Of a DNA stretch of 64,000 nucleotides, positions 42,693-51,173 are shown in pieces (positions within the stretch are counted from its first letter, which is position 1; every line of letters starts with the position of its first letter). Below the pieces are notes generated by a model, which made no database searches, was not told the origin of the DNA, and worked only from the letters and a program-made list of their open reading frames with translations. Made by a program: the position numbers and the translations under genes. Location: positions 372,001 to 436,000 of the forward strand of contig SVOB01000002.1 in NCBI GenBank assembly GCA_015066565.1, written 5' to 3'. Source of the stretch: Oscillospiraceae bacterium. Lineage in GTDB: Bacteria; Bacillota; Clostridia; Oscillospirales; Acutalibacteraceae.

Positions 42693-43697
42693 ATGTATAA
42701 TCCCAACGAATACAGATACGAAGGCAAGGAATACTTTGCCTGCGGTAAAAGCGGACTTAAGATTTCGCCGATTTCTCTCGGAATGTGGCATAATTTCGGC
42801 TCTTCCGATAATTTTGAGAATATGCGTGAAATGATTTTCACCGCTTTCGATAACGGTATTACTCATTTTGACCTGGCTAATAACTACGGGCCGATTCCCG
42901 GCTCTGCCGAGGAGCATTTCGGCAAGATAATAAACCAGAACCTTGCCGCCTACAGAAACGAGCTTGTTATAAGCACCAAGGCGGGCTACAGAATGTGGGA
43001 CGGACCTTACGGCGACGGCGGAAGCCGAAAATATCTTCTCACGTCGCTTGATGACAGCCTTAAAAGACTTAAACTCGATTATGTCGATATTTTTTATCAT
43101 CACCGAATGGATAAAACCGTTCCGGTTGAAGAGAGTATGCTCGCCCTTGCCGATGCGGTAAGAAGCGGAAAAGCGCTTTATGCGGGTATTTCAAACTATG
43201 ACGCCGAAACAACGGCAAAAGCCGCTGAAATACTCAACGAGCTTAAATGCCCCTATGTTTTAAATCAGATTCGCCTTTCGATTTTCAACCGCACTATGGA
43301 GGATAACGGCGCTCTTGCTTCCTCTTATGAACACGGCTTCGGTGTAATCTGCTTCAGCCCTCTGGCTCAGGGAATGTTAAGCGACAAATACCTTCACGGC
43401 ATACCCGCTGACAGTCGCGCGGCAGGCAGAAGCTCGTTTTTAAATCCCGAGGATTTGACTCCGGAAAGACTTGAACAGATAAGAAAGCTCAACGAAATTG
43501 CTCTTAACAGGGGTCAGATGCTTTCCCAGATGGCTCTTTCGTGGCTGCTTAATAAAAAAGAGGTTACCTCAGTTCTTGTCGGCGCGTCAAACCCCGAACA
43601 GATTAAAGAAAACATCGGCGCGGTATCGAATGTATCCTTTACAGAGGATGAACTAAAGTTAATTGACTCGATTTCAAGGGAATATGCCTTCAAGTAA
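42693..43697 (+). CDS. Aldo/keto reductase (YghZ/L-glyceraldehyde-3-phosphate reductase-like)
   Basis: 334-residue NADPH-dependent reductase with an (alpha/beta)8 barrel. Family blocks: CGKSGLKISPISLGMWHNFG, FDLANNYGPIPGSAEEHFG (catalytic Asp and Tyr), KAGYRMWDGPYGDGGSRKYL, HHRMDKTVPVEE, and the cofactor end VLVGASNPEQIKENIGA. The N-terminus MYNPNEYRYEG matches AKR14/YghZ proteins. The upstream ATG at 42651 also has a possible site, but 42693 is better placed after GAAGGTGAG and agrees with the family. It is a single gene after the divergent tRNA. Confidence 0.88.
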   Translation: MYNPNEYRYEGKEYFACGKSGLKISPISLGMWHNFGSSDNFENMREMIFTAFDNGITHFDLANNYGPIPGSAEEHFGKIINQNLAAYRNELVISTKAGYRMWDGPYGDGGSRKYLLTSLDDSLKRLKLDYVDIFYHHRMDKTVPVEESMLALADAVRSGKALYAGISNYDAETTAKAAEILNELKCPYVLNQIRLSIFNRTMEDNGALASSYEHGFGVICFSPLAQGMLSDKYLHGIPADSRAAGRSSFLNPEDLTPERLEQIRKLNEIALNRGQMLSQMALSWLLNKKEVTSVLVGASNPEQIKENIGAVSNVSFTEDELKLIDSISREYAFK

Positions 43698-43707
43698 TAA
43701 TTTCATA

Positions 43708-43736
43708 TTGATTATTGCTTTTCAATGTGATAAAAT
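43708..43736 (+). promoter_or_regulatory. Promoter of the 176-residue lipoprotein gene
   Basis: TTGATT, 17-base spacer, TAAAAT, 36 bases before the ATG at 43772. Confidence 0.6.
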
Positions 43737-43771
43737 TATTATAAGTTAATTCTATCGACAGGAGACTTATT

Positions 43772-44302
43772 ATGAATACTAACAAGATTAGAATTATTGC
43801 GGTTATATGCCTTCTCGCTTTGGTTGTAGGCGTTTTTGCGGCTTGTAAAAAAAATAAAGAAGAAGAGCTTGTTTCGGTTTCAACCGATGAAAACGGTTCT
43901 CTTTATTATACCGACCCTACATACGAGGTTGACGGCGTTGAATACGGCGGCGAAACCCATTTCGTTAAGCCTGAAGAAACTAACAAGAACGGCGAATATA
44001 AAGTCGGCGACGTAACGAGCGAAGCCTATACTACCAACAGGGCGGGCGAGCTTGCTCCCGCTAAGAGCGAAGGCACGACAACCGTTCCTTCCGAAGACGG
44101 AACAACAACCACTACAAAGAAGAATGACTCTTCATCGGATAAAACAACAAAACAGAATTCGTCAGACCCGACCGAAAAGCCCTCTGACGGAACACCTTCC
44201 GAGACTCCGACCGAGCCTACCGAAGAGCCGACTTATGCAGGTATCGATGACGCTGTTGACGGTAACAACCTTAATGACGACGGCGTAATCAACGCGTGGT
44301 AA
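43772..44302 (+). CDS. Lipoprotein with Thr/Ser-rich linker
   Basis: 176 residues. The signal peptide ends in the lipobox VFAAC (Cys25). It is followed by a Lys/Glu segment, about 50 residues with TDPTYEVDGVEYGGETHFVKP, and a 60-residue Thr/Ser/Pro/Lys-rich low-complexity stretch (GTTTVPSEDGTTTTTKK, PTEKPSDGTPSETPTEP). The last 20 residues contain DAVDGNNLNDDGVINAW, similar to one half of a dockerin or EF-hand-like calcium loop, but with no second repeat. Probably a surface-exposed cell-wall or sensing lipoprotein. Family unknown. Confidence 0.78.
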   Translation: MNTNKIRIIAVICLLALVVGVFAACKKNKEEELVSVSTDENGSLYYTDPTYEVDGVEYGGETHFVKPEETNKNGEYKVGDVTSEAYTTNRAGELAPAKSEGTTTVPSEDGTTTTTKKNDSSSDKTTKQNSSDPTEKPSDGTPSETPTEPTEEPTYAGIDDAVDGNNLNDDGVINAW

Positions 44303-44307
44303 TATCC

Positions 44308-44327
44308 GTCAAGTAAATTTACTTGAC
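44308..44327. promoter_or_regulatory. Perfect 20-bp palindrome
   Basis: GTCAAGTAAATTTACTTGAC begins 6 bases after the lipoprotein stop and 18 bases before the -35 box of the ylxM promoter. It may be an operator or a weak hairpin; no T-tract follows. Confidence 0.5.
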
Positions 44328-44344
44328 AAAATTCAATTTTGCTA

Positions 44345-44373
44345 TTGACAAAGCAGAATATATTTAGTATAAT
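44345..44373 (+). promoter_or_regulatory. Strong sigma-A promoter of ylxM-ffh operon
   Basis: TTGACA, 17-base spacer, TATAAT: exact consensus hexamers. The expected start near 44380 falls inside the left arm of the following hairpin. Confidence 0.88.
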
Positions 44374-44376
44374 ATC

Positions 44377-44413
44377 GCCCTGTAAAGTGATTTGCTTTAC
44401 AGGGCATTTTTTT
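44377..44413 (+). terminator. Hairpin with T-tract just after the ylxM promoter
   Basis: GCCCTGTAAAG / CTTTACAGGGC, 11 bp perfect, 7-base loop, then ATTTTTTT. It can end transcription from the upstream lipoprotein gene. Because it starts 4 bases after the -10 box, RNA from the promoter would contain only part of the left arm unless the start is early. Confidence 0.8.
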
Positions 44414-44432
44414 GAAAGGAGGAGGCTTCGTT

Positions 44433-44795
44433 ATGGCTAAAAATCTTGATGTTGTTCTTTTGCTCGATTTTTACGGCGATATGTTAACCGTTAAGCAGAA
44501 GGATTTTTTAGGCTATTATTATAACGATGATCTCTCTCTTTCCGAAATTGCCGAAAATGAGGGGATAACCCGTCAGGGCGTGCGTGATTCTATTAAAAGG
44601 GCTGAGGCTCAGCTTTTTGAAATGGAAGAAAGGCTCGGGCTTGCCAAAAGGTTTGAGCAGGTACGCAAGGGGCTTGAGATAATTGAACAAGCCGCTGAAG
44701 AAATCAATCAGGTCAACCTCAACGGCGCCCAGTCAAGAGATATTAACGACAGTATCGTTACTATAAAGTCTACCGTTTCATCTTTAATGGAGTAA
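44433..44795 (+). CDS. ylxM: YlxM/p13-family SRP-associated DNA-binding-like protein
   Basis: 120 residues with a sigma-70 region-4-like helix-turn-helix: LLLDFYGDMLTVKQKDFLGYY, then YNDDLSLSEIAENEGITRQGVRDSIKRAEAQL. YlxM lies before ffh in nearly all Firmicutes and is thought to modulate SRP or bind DNA. The start is ATG after GAAAGGAGGAGG; an upstream in-frame TTG is not used. The C-terminal 30 residues form an extra helix. Three bases separate it from ffh. Confidence 0.93.
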   Translation: MAKNLDVVLLLDFYGDMLTVKQKDFLGYYYNDDLSLSEIAENEGITRQGVRDSIKRAEAQLFEMEERLGLAKRFEQVRKGLEIIEQAAEEINQVNLNGAQSRDINDSIVTIKSTVSSLME

Positions 44796-44798
44796 ATT

Positions 44799-46157
44799 AT
44801 GGCATTTGAAGGACTTTCAGATAAACTTGAAGCTACGTTTAAAAGGCTTCGCTCAAAGGGTTCGCTCAATGAAGCGGACGTTAAAGAGGCGATGCGTGAC
44901 GTCCGCCTTGCATTGCTTGAGGCTGACGTAAACTACAAGGTAGCTAAGGATTTTACACAGCGAGTTACCGAAAGGGCAATCGGCGCAAAGGTTATGGAAA
45001 GCCTTACGCCTGCCCAGATGGTTATTAAAATAGTTAATGAAGAGTTGACCGAGCTTATGGGAGGTACCCAGTCGAGACTCGGCTCCGCGCCCCATCCGCC
45101 GACGGTTATTATGATGTGCGGACTTCAGGGCTCAGGTAAAACTACTCATTGCGCTAAAATCGCAAAAAAGCTCAAAAGCGAAAACCACCGTCCGTTGCTT
45201 GTTGCGTGCGATATTTACCGTCCCGCTGCTATTAAGCAGTTACAGGTTGTCGGCGAGCAGGTTGGCGTTCCCGTTTTCGAGATGGGTACTACTAACCCCG
45301 TAACAATCGCAAAGGAAGCTGTCAAGCTCGCAAAGGACCACGGCTATGACTATGTATTTCTCGATACGGCAGGCCGTCTTCATATTGACGAAGAGCTTAT
45401 GAACGAGCTTAAAAATATCAAGTCTGAGGTCAAGCCTCATGAAATATTGCTTGTTGTTGACGCTATGCTCGGTCAGGACGCCGTTACGGTTGCTTCCGCT
45501 TTCAACGAGGCTCTCGGAATTGACGGCCTTGTTCTTACAAAGCTCGACGGCGATACAAGAGGCGGCGCGGCTCTTTCCGCAAGGGCGGTTACGGGCAAGC
45601 CTATAAAATTCGTCGGTACGGGTGAAAAATTAGACGAGCTTGATTATTTCTATCCCGACAGAATGGCTTCAAGAATTCTCGGTATGGGCGACGTGCTTTC
45701 GCTTATCGAAAAGGCCGAGCAGACGCTTGACGAGAAAAAGGCTCTTGAGCTTGAAGAAAAGTTAAGGAAGAATAAATTTGACCTTAACGACTGGCTTGAG
45801 CAGATGCAGCAGGTCAGAAAAATGGGTCCGATGAAGGACGTTTTGGGTATGCTTCCCGGTATGGGCAAGAAATTAAAGGACGTTGATATTGACGAAAAGC
45901 AGTTCGACAGAACTCAGGCGATAATCCTTTCAATGACTCCAAGGGAGAGAAGGAACCCCGATATCATCAATCCCTCAAGGAAGAGAAGAATTGCCGCAGG
46001 CTGCGGTATGCAGGTTGAGGACGTCAACCGTCTTCTTTCCCAGTTCCGTCAGATGCAGAAGGTCTTTAAGCAACTCAACGGTAAGGGCGGCAAACGCCTT
46101 ATGAAGAGGATGCAGGGCTTCGGCAATATGAACGGCTTCGGCGGTATGCCGATGTAA
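44799..46157 (+). CDS. ffh: Signal recognition particle protein Ffh (SRP54)
   Basis: 452 residues; GTPase that targets nascent membrane proteins with 4.5S/6S-type SRP RNA to FtsY. N domain 1-95, G domain (G1 [53 protein letters not shown]), Met-rich M domain from about 300 ([43 protein letters not shown]) ending in a Gly/Met tail. It sits in the standard ylxM-ffh-rpsP-khpA-rimM-trmD order. Confidence 0.97.
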   Translation: MAFEGLSDKLEATFKRLRSKGSLNEADVKEAMRDVRLALLEADVNYKVAKDFTQRVTERAIGAKVMESLTPAQMVIKIVNEELTELMGGTQSRLGSAPHPPTVIMMCGLQGSGKTTHCAKIAKKLKSENHRPLLVACDIYRPAAIKQLQVVGEQVGVPVFEMGTTNPVTIAKEAVKLAKDHGYDYVFLDTAGRLHIDEELMNELKNIKSEVKPHEILLVVDAMLGQDAVTVASAFNEALGIDGLVLTKLDGDTRGGAALSARAVTGKPIKFVGTGEKLDELDYFYPDRMASRILGMGDVLSLIEKAEQTLDEKKALELEEKLRKNKFDLNDWLEQMQQVRKMGPMKDVLGMLPGMGKKLKDVDIDEKQFDRTQAIILSMTPRERRNPDIINPSRKRRIAAGCGMQVEDVNRLLSQFRQMQKVFKQLNGKGGKRLMKRMQGFGNMNGFGGMPM

Positions 46158-46243
46158 TTTAAGTTTATTCGACACAGCGTTTATTGTGAGCGTTTATTGT
46201 GTTTAATAATAAAATCTATATATATTTTTTGGAGGAACAAAAA

Positions 46244-46480
46244 ATGGCAGTAAAAATTCGTCTTCGCCGTATGGGCGCTAAGAAGGCACCTTTCTATCGT
46301 GTAGTTGTAGCTGACTCCCGTTATCCCAGAGACGGTCGTTTCATCGAGGAAATCGGTTATTACAATCCTATGAAAGAGCCTGCTGAAATCAAGATTGATA
46401 TGGAAAAGGCTGAAAAATGGATTAAGAACGGCGCTCAGCCGACAGACACAGTTAAGGCTCTTCTTGCCAAGAATAAATAA
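46244..46480 (+). CDS. rpsP: 30S ribosomal protein S16
   Basis: 78 residues: [65 protein letters not shown] at 46244 follows TTGGAGGAACAAAAA; the longer frame upstream is not coding. Binds 16S rRNA early in 30S assembly. Part of the ffh-trmD operon; 86 bases separate it from ffh. Confidence 0.97.
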   Translation: MAVKIRLRRMGAKKAPFYRVVVADSRYPRDGRFIEEIGYYNPMKEPAEIKIDMEKAEKWIKNGAQPTDTVKALLAKNK

Positions 46481-46494
46481 TCGGAGGCAAAATA

Positions 46495-46728
46495 ATGAAA
46501 GAGCTTCTTGTCGAGATTGCAAAGGGACTTGTTGAAAATCCCGATGCGGTCAATGTTACTGTGGACGAAATTGACGAGAGAGGCATTATTGTTTATCATC
46601 TTCACGTTGCTGAGGACGATATGAGCAGGGTTATCGGCAAACACGGAAGAATTGCAAAGGCAATCCGCAGTGTAATCAAAGCCCGCGCTGTAAGAGATAA
46701 TGTTCGTGTTCAGGTGGACATTGACTGA
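46495..46728 (+). CDS. khpA: KH-domain RNA-binding protein KhpA
   Basis: 77-residue single KH domain (formerly YlqC). The KH core is ISRVIGKHGRIAKAIRSVI-like: seen here as DDMSRVIGKHGRIAKAIRSV, with the GxxG motif GKHG. In streptococci KhpA pairs with KhpB (Jag/EloR) to control cell elongation through RNA binding. Located between rpsP and rimM as usual, with AATCGGAGGC ribosome site. A small terminator-like hairpin follows. Confidence 0.95.
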   Translation: MKELLVEIAKGLVENPDAVNVTVDEIDERGIIVYHLHVAEDDMSRVIGKHGRIAKAIRSVIKARAVRDNVRVQVDID

Positions 46729-46744
46729 TTTTATTAAGTAATGG

Positions 46745-46768
46745 AAGAGCGCTTTTCTGCGCTCTTTT
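46745..46768 (+). terminator. Internal attenuating hairpin between khpA and rimM
   Basis: AAGAGCGC / GCGCTCTT with a 6-base loop and TTTTGTTCTTTT after it, inside an otherwise continuous operon; probably lowers expression of rimM-trmD relative to rpsP. Confidence 0.7.
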
Positions 46769-46786
46769 GTTCTTTTCGGTGGTATT

Positions 46787-47317
46787 ATGAAAAAACAGTT
46801 TCTTGAGGTTGGTCAGATTGTTTCGACCCACGGCATTAAAGGTGAGGTAAGGCTCAATCCCTGGTGCGACAGCCCTGCGTTTTTAAAGCAGTTCAAAACG
46901 CTTTATTTTGACAATGCGGGCGAAAAAAGCGTCGGGGTTGTTTCGGCTCGCCCCCATTCAAATATTGTTATTCTCAAGCTCGAAAACGTTGACACCATAG
47001 AACAGGCTCAGGCGCTTAAGAATAAGGTGCTTTATATCAACCGTTCCGATGCTAAGGCGGGAACGGTCTTTGTTCAGGACCTTATTGACTGTCAGGTGCG
47101 TGACGCCGAAACGGACGTTTTATACGGAAAAATAAAAAATGTCAGCGAAAACCCCGCAAATAATATCTGGCATATTGTAAATGATAATGACGAGGAGTTC
47201 CTTTTTCCTGCAGTAAAGCCTTTTATTGAGAAAATCGACACTGATAACGGCGAAATACTTATAAAGCCCATAAAGGGAATGTTTACCGCCGCGGAGGAGA
47301 TAAGAGATGAAAATTGA
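46787..47317 (+). CDS. rimM: Ribosome maturation factor RimM
   Basis: 176 residues. N-terminal RimM domain (LEVGQIVSTHGIKGEVRLNPW) and C-terminal PRC-barrel (DLIDCQVRDAETDVLYGKIKNV, FLFPAVKPFIEKIDTDNGEI). Assists 30S head assembly around S19. Overlaps trmD by 11 bases. Confidence 0.95.
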   Translation: MKKQFLEVGQIVSTHGIKGEVRLNPWCDSPAFLKQFKTLYFDNAGEKSVGVVSARPHSNIVILKLENVDTIEQAQALKNKVLYINRSDAKAGTVFVQDLIDCQVRDAETDVLYGKIKNVSENPANNIWHIVNDNDEEFLFPAVKPFIEKIDTDNGEILIKPIKGMFTAAEEIRDEN

Positions 47318-48005
47318 TATAATGACTCTTTTCCCCGAAATGTGTAACGCCTTTCTCAACGAAAGCATAATCGGCAGGGCGAGGGAAAGCGGAAAGGTTG
47401 AAATAAACTGCGTTAATATACGCGATTTTACCGAGGATAAGCATAACAGGGTTGACGACTCAACCTACGGCGGCGGAACGGGTATGCTTATGCAGGCTCA
47501 GCCGATTTACGACTGTTATAAATCGTTGTGTAAAAATGACGAAAAACCCCACGTTATTTATATGTCGCCCCAGGGCGCCGTTCTCACTCAGCAAAGGGCG
47601 AAGCAGCTGAGTGAAAAGGAGCATATTATAATTCTTTGCGGTCACTATGAGGGCGTTGACGAAAGAGTACTCGAAGAAATCGTTGACGAGGAAATCTCAA
47701 TAGGGGACTACGTCGTAACCGGCGGCGAGCTACCCGCCCTTATTTTAACCGACTGTATCTCCCGTATGCTCGACGGCGTTCTTCGGAATGAAGAGGCTTA
47801 TTCCCTTGAGAGTCACTATGACGGACTTCTCGAATATCCCCAGTATACAAAGCCGTTTGAGTGGCACGGGAAAACCGTTCCCGAGGTGCTTATATCGGGT
47901 CACCACGCCAATATTGACAAGTGGCGGCGGGAACAGTCGATACAGAGAACAAAGGAAAAACGCCCCGATTTGTATGAAAAATTCGTTCAAAAAGATAAAA
48001 AATAG
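47307..48005 (+). CDS. trmD: tRNA (guanine-N1-)-methyltransferase TrmD
   Basis: 232 residues; makes m1G37 in tRNAs with SAM. SPOUT-family knot motifs: MTLFPEMCNAFLNESIIGRA, DDSTYGGGTGMLMQAQPIYD, ILCGHYEGVDERVLEEIVDEEISIGDYVVTGGELPA split over the knot, and LDGVLRNEEAYSLESHYDGLLEYPQYTKP in the C-terminal part. Last gene of the ffh operon; ATG lies in the end of rimM. Confidence 0.97.
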   Translation: MKIDIMTLFPEMCNAFLNESIIGRARESGKVEINCVNIRDFTEDKHNRVDDSTYGGGTGMLMQAQPIYDCYKSLCKNDEKPHVIYMSPQGAVLTQQRAKQLSEKEHIIILCGHYEGVDERVLEEIVDEEISIGDYVVTGGELPALILTDCISRMLDGVLRNEEAYSLESHYDGLLEYPQYTKPFEWHGKTVPEVLISGHHANIDKWRREQSIQRTKEKRPDLYEKFVQKDKK

Positions 48006-48165
48006 GTGCATTTTGCCGATTTTCAAATTCAATTTTTTTGTGTATAATATACATACTGATTGAATTGTTATTGTCATTTTGCACAAACATAACGTTCAAT
48101 TAAGTCTTCACTTTGTTTCAGGTAATGATTTTTACCGAAATCCACAATATATCGTGTTTGAAGTG

Positions 48166-48193
48166 TTGACGGGGACAAGATTTGTGCTATAAT
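48166..48193 (+). promoter_or_regulatory. Promoter of HPr gene
   Basis: TTGACG, 16-base spacer, TATAAT, giving an untranslated leader of about 55 bases. The 250-base gap trmD-HPr holds no other gene; a TATAATATACATA stretch at 48050 may be a second, weaker -10. Confidence 0.75.
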
Positions 48194-48256
48194 ATGGTAG
48201 TAATGAAACAAGAAATTAATTAAAAATTGAATTTATATTGATTGGGGTAGAAAAAT

Positions 48257-48520
48257 ATGTGTACAAAAGAGGTCACTGTTAAAAATCAGGTCGGTTTACA
48301 CGCCCGTCCGGCAACATTCTTCATTCAGCTTGCTAACGGATTTAAGTCAACAATCTGGGTTGAAAAGGATGAACGCCGTGTTAATGCCAAGAGCCTTCTC
48401 GGTGTGCTTTCACTCGGCATTATGGGTGGCGCTGAAATCCGTATTATCGCTGAGGGCCCCGATGAGCAGCAGGCGGTTGACGAGCTTGTTAAGTTAGTCG
48501 ATTCTGCTTTTGCTGAATAA
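48257..48520 (+). CDS. HPr family phosphocarrier protein
   Basis: 87 residues. The PEP-dependent site His15 in VGLHARPATFFIQLA and the regulatory Ser46 in NAKSLLGVLSLG are both present, so it could serve both PTS transfer and HPrK/CcpA-type carbon control. It is monocistronic: own promoter and a strong terminator; ptsI is not adjacent. Crh-type proteins lack His15, so this is HPr rather than Crh. Confidence 0.94.
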   Translation: MCTKEVTVKNQVGLHARPATFFIQLANGFKSTIWVEKDERRVNAKSLLGVLSLGIMGGAEIRIIAEGPDEQQAVDELVKLVDSAFAE

Positions 48521-48535
48521 TTAAACTAAAATTAC

Positions 48536-48562
48536 GGCACACCGAAAAGGTGTGCCTTTTTT
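48536..48562 (+). terminator. Terminator after HPr gene
   Basis: GGCACACC / GGTGTGCC with a GAAAA loop and six T residues. Confidence 0.92.
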
Positions 48563-48592
48563 CGTATTAGTCCCTTAGGGAGGTGATTTAAA

Positions 48593-50434
48593 GTGAATCC
48601 GAAAATGAAAGAGCTTCGTAAAAAGGCTATGGCTCTTCCGAAAACGCCCGGGGTTTATATTATGAAAAACTCAAAGGGCGAAATTATCTATATCGGTAAG
48701 GCTAAGGCGCTTAAAAACCGCGTCAGCCAATATTTCGGCTCACAGAATAATCATCCCGTAAAGGTTCGTAAGATGGTTGAAAACGTCGACGATTTTGACG
48801 TCATTTTAACCGACAGCGAATTTGAATGTCTTGTGCTTGAATGTTCCCTGATTAAGCAACATTCGCCCAAATACAATATTCTTTTAAAGGACGATAAGGG
48901 CTATAGCTATATTAAAATCACTAAAGGCGAGTATCCCCGAATTTCCTTTACCTACCGTCAGGATGACGAAAACGCCGAGTATCTCGGCCCGTATCTCAGC
49001 TCGTTTTCGGCAAAACAGAGCATTGACGCGGCAAGAAAGATTTTCTTCCTGCCCGATTGCAATAAGGAGTTTCCCCGTGATATTTCCCGTAAAAACCGCC
49101 CGTGTTTGAATTACCATATTAATCAGTGTATGGGCGTTTGCGCGGGTAAGGTCAGTAAGGAAGAATATAACGAGGCGTTTTCTTCAGCAGTCGAGTTTTT
49201 AAAGGGCGGCGGCAAAAACGTGCTTGAGGATTTGCTTCGTCAGATGGACGAAGCCGCCGAAAACCTTGAGTTTGAAAAGGCGGCTAAAATCCGTGACCGT
49301 ATTAACGCCGTAAAACGTATAAAGCAAAAGCAAAAGGTCTATTCAAATGTTATTGAACAGCAGGACGTTTTCGCTCTCGCAAAGGATAACAAAAATATCT
49401 GTCTTATGGTCTTAAGATTTAAGGACAGCCGTCTTTTCGATTCGTCGGACTATATAATAGAAAATGACGGAACCGAGCCTGAAACCCTGAGAAGAGAGCT
49501 TGTTCTGCGTTATTATCAGTCGGGAAGAGTTGATATTCCGAAGCGGATTACACTTGACGGCGAGGTTGAGGACAGGGAGCTTCTTGAACAGTATCTGACC
49601 TCGCTTCGCGGTAAAAAGTGCGAAATCACCGTTCCTCAAAGAAGCGAGCAGTTGCAGATTGTTCAGCTCTGTCACGAAAATGCGGCTGAAAGACTTGCCC
49701 AGCACAGCGGCAAGGTCGGCAAGGATATTCAGGTGCTTGAAGAGCTTGGAAAGCTTCTCGGTCTTTCAAAAACTCCCGAAATAATTGAAAGCTACGATAT
49801 TTCGCATACTGCGGGAAGCGATACCGTAGGCGGAATGATTGTCTTTAAGGACGGAAGACCCTATAAAAAGGGCTATCGCCGTTTTATTGTAAAGGAATTT
49901 GCAAACGACGACTACGCTTCGATGAACGAGGTGCTGACCCGCCGTTTCAACGAATATGAAAAAGAAAAGGAAACAGGCGAGGGCTTCGGCGTGTTGCCCG
50001 ATTTAATTCTGCTTGACGGCGGAATAGGTCAGGTCAATGCGGTTAAACCCGTGCTTGAAAGCTTCGGGCTTGATATCCCGCTTTTCGGTATGGTTAAGGA
50101 CTCTAAGCACCGAACAAGAGCGATTGCCTCGGGCGGCGGAGAAATTGCGATTAACAGCAACAAGCGGGTGTTCTCGCTTGTCACCTCAATTCAGGACGAG
50201 GTGCATCGCTTTGCTATTTCCTTCCATCATCAGAAGCATTCAAAACGCTCGCTTTCCTCACGCTTTACCGAAATTGACGGAATAGGCGAGGCTAAGGCTA
50301 AGGCGATTTTGAAGCACTTTAAGACAGTCGGCGCCGTTAAAAACGCAAGCGTTGAACAGTTAAAAGAGGTTAAGGGCATAAGCGAAAAGAATGCCCGAAG
50401 CATTTTTGATTATTTTAATTCGGAGAACAGTTAA
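48593..50434 (+). CDS. uvrC: Excinuclease ABC subunit C
   Basis: 613 residues. GIY-YIG nuclease at the N-terminus (PKTPGVYIMKNSKGEIIYIG), Cys-containing segment, UvrB-interacting UVR motif (LEFEKAAKIRDRINAVKRI at about 215-235), RNase H-like endonuclease (ESYDISHTAGSDTVGGMIVF, LILLDGGIGQVNAV) and C-terminal helix-hairpin-helix pair (EIDGIGEAKAKAILKHFKT). Makes both incisions in nucleotide-excision repair. GTG start after TAGGGAGGTGA. Its stop overlaps the next ATG by one base. Confidence 0.97.
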   Translation: MNPKMKELRKKAMALPKTPGVYIMKNSKGEIIYIGKAKALKNRVSQYFGSQNNHPVKVRKMVENVDDFDVILTDSEFECLVLECSLIKQHSPKYNILLKDDKGYSYIKITKGEYPRISFTYRQDDENAEYLGPYLSSFSAKQSIDAARKIFFLPDCNKEFPRDISRKNRPCLNYHINQCMGVCAGKVSKEEYNEAFSSAVEFLKGGGKNVLEDLLRQMDEAAENLEFEKAAKIRDRINAVKRIKQKQKVYSNVIEQQDVFALAKDNKNICLMVLRFKDSRLFDSSDYIIENDGTEPETLRRELVLRYYQSGRVDIPKRITLDGEVEDRELLEQYLTSLRGKKCEITVPQRSEQLQIVQLCHENAAERLAQHSGKVGKDIQVLEELGKLLGLSKTPEIIESYDISHTAGSDTVGGMIVFKDGRPYKKGYRRFIVKEFANDDYASMNEVLTRRFNEYEKEKETGEGFGVLPDLILLDGGIGQVNAVKPVLESFGLDIPLFGMVKDSKHRTRAIASGGGEIAINSNKRVFSLVTSIQDEVHRFAISFHHQKHSKRSLSSRFTEIDGIGEAKAKAILKHFKTVGAVKNASVEQLKEVKGISEKNARSIFDYFNSENS

Positions 50435-51093
50435 TGAAAAATACGGTTATATTTGACTTGGACGGCACGCTGTTAAACACGCTTGAGGATTTAATGGACG
50501 CTGTTAATTTCGCTATGAGAGGTTGCTCGTTTCCCGAGAGAAGCTTGGAAGAAATACGGCGCTTCGTCGGTAACGGGGTAAGAGTTCTTATAAGAAGAGC
50601 CGTTCCCGAAAATACCTCGGAAGAGGATTATGAAAAGGCATATTCGCTCTTCAGGGAATACTATAAAGAGAATATGGAGGTTCACACCCGCCCGTATGAC
50701 GGAATTGACGAATTGCTCTCCAATCTTAAAAAAGCAGGAATTAAAACGGCTATCGTCACAAACAAGGCTGACTTTGCGGCAATCCCGCTTTGCAGACGGA
50801 TGTTTCCGTCGGTTGAGGTTGTTATCGGGACAAGCGAAACGGTTGTTCCAAAGCCTGACCCGTGCGGAGTATATAAGGCGCTTGAAATCCTCGGTTCAAA
50901 AAAGGAAGAGGCGTTTTATGTCGGCGACAGCGAGGTCGACGCTCAGACAGCTTTCAACTCAGGGCTTGATTTAATATCTGTTTTATGGGGCTTCAGAACG
51001 AAAGAAGAGCTTGAAAAAACAGGGCTTTCACGTTTCGTTTCCGACACTAAGGAGCTTGAAGAGGTTATAATTGAGTCCTCAAAGCTCTCTTAA
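50434..51093 (+). CDS. HAD phosphatase, phosphoglycolate phosphatase type
   Basis: 219 residues; HAD subfamily IA with motif I FDLDGTLLNT, FVGNGVRVLIRRAVP in the cap as in Gph, motif II AIVTNKADF, motif III KPDP, motif IV YVGDSEVDAQTAFNSG. Gph clears 2-phosphoglycolate from DNA end repair, which fits the neighbour uvrC. The one-base overlap with uvrC implies coupled translation. Substrate not proven. Confidence 0.9.
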   Translation: MKNTVIFDLDGTLLNTLEDLMDAVNFAMRGCSFPERSLEEIRRFVGNGVRVLIRRAVPENTSEEDYEKAYSLFREYYKENMEVHTRPYDGIDELLSNLKKAGIKTAIVTNKADFAAIPLCRRMFPSVEVVIGTSETVVPKPDPCGVYKALEILGSKKEEAFYVGDSEVDAQTAFNSGLDLISVLWGFRTKEELEKTGLSRFVSDTKELEEVIIESSKLS

Positions 51094-51127
51094 TAACCCC
51101 CGAAAAGCTTAAATTTCAACAAAAAAC

Positions 51128-51157
51128 TTGACAAAACGGTATAATAAATGAGATAAT
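51128..51157 (+). promoter_or_regulatory. Promoter of rsmD-coaD group
   Basis: TTGACA, 18-base spacer, GATAAT, 17 bases before the ATG of rsmD. An alternative TATAAT lies too close to the -35 box. Confidence 0.55.
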
Positions 51158-51173
51158 AAACAGAGGTATTGTT

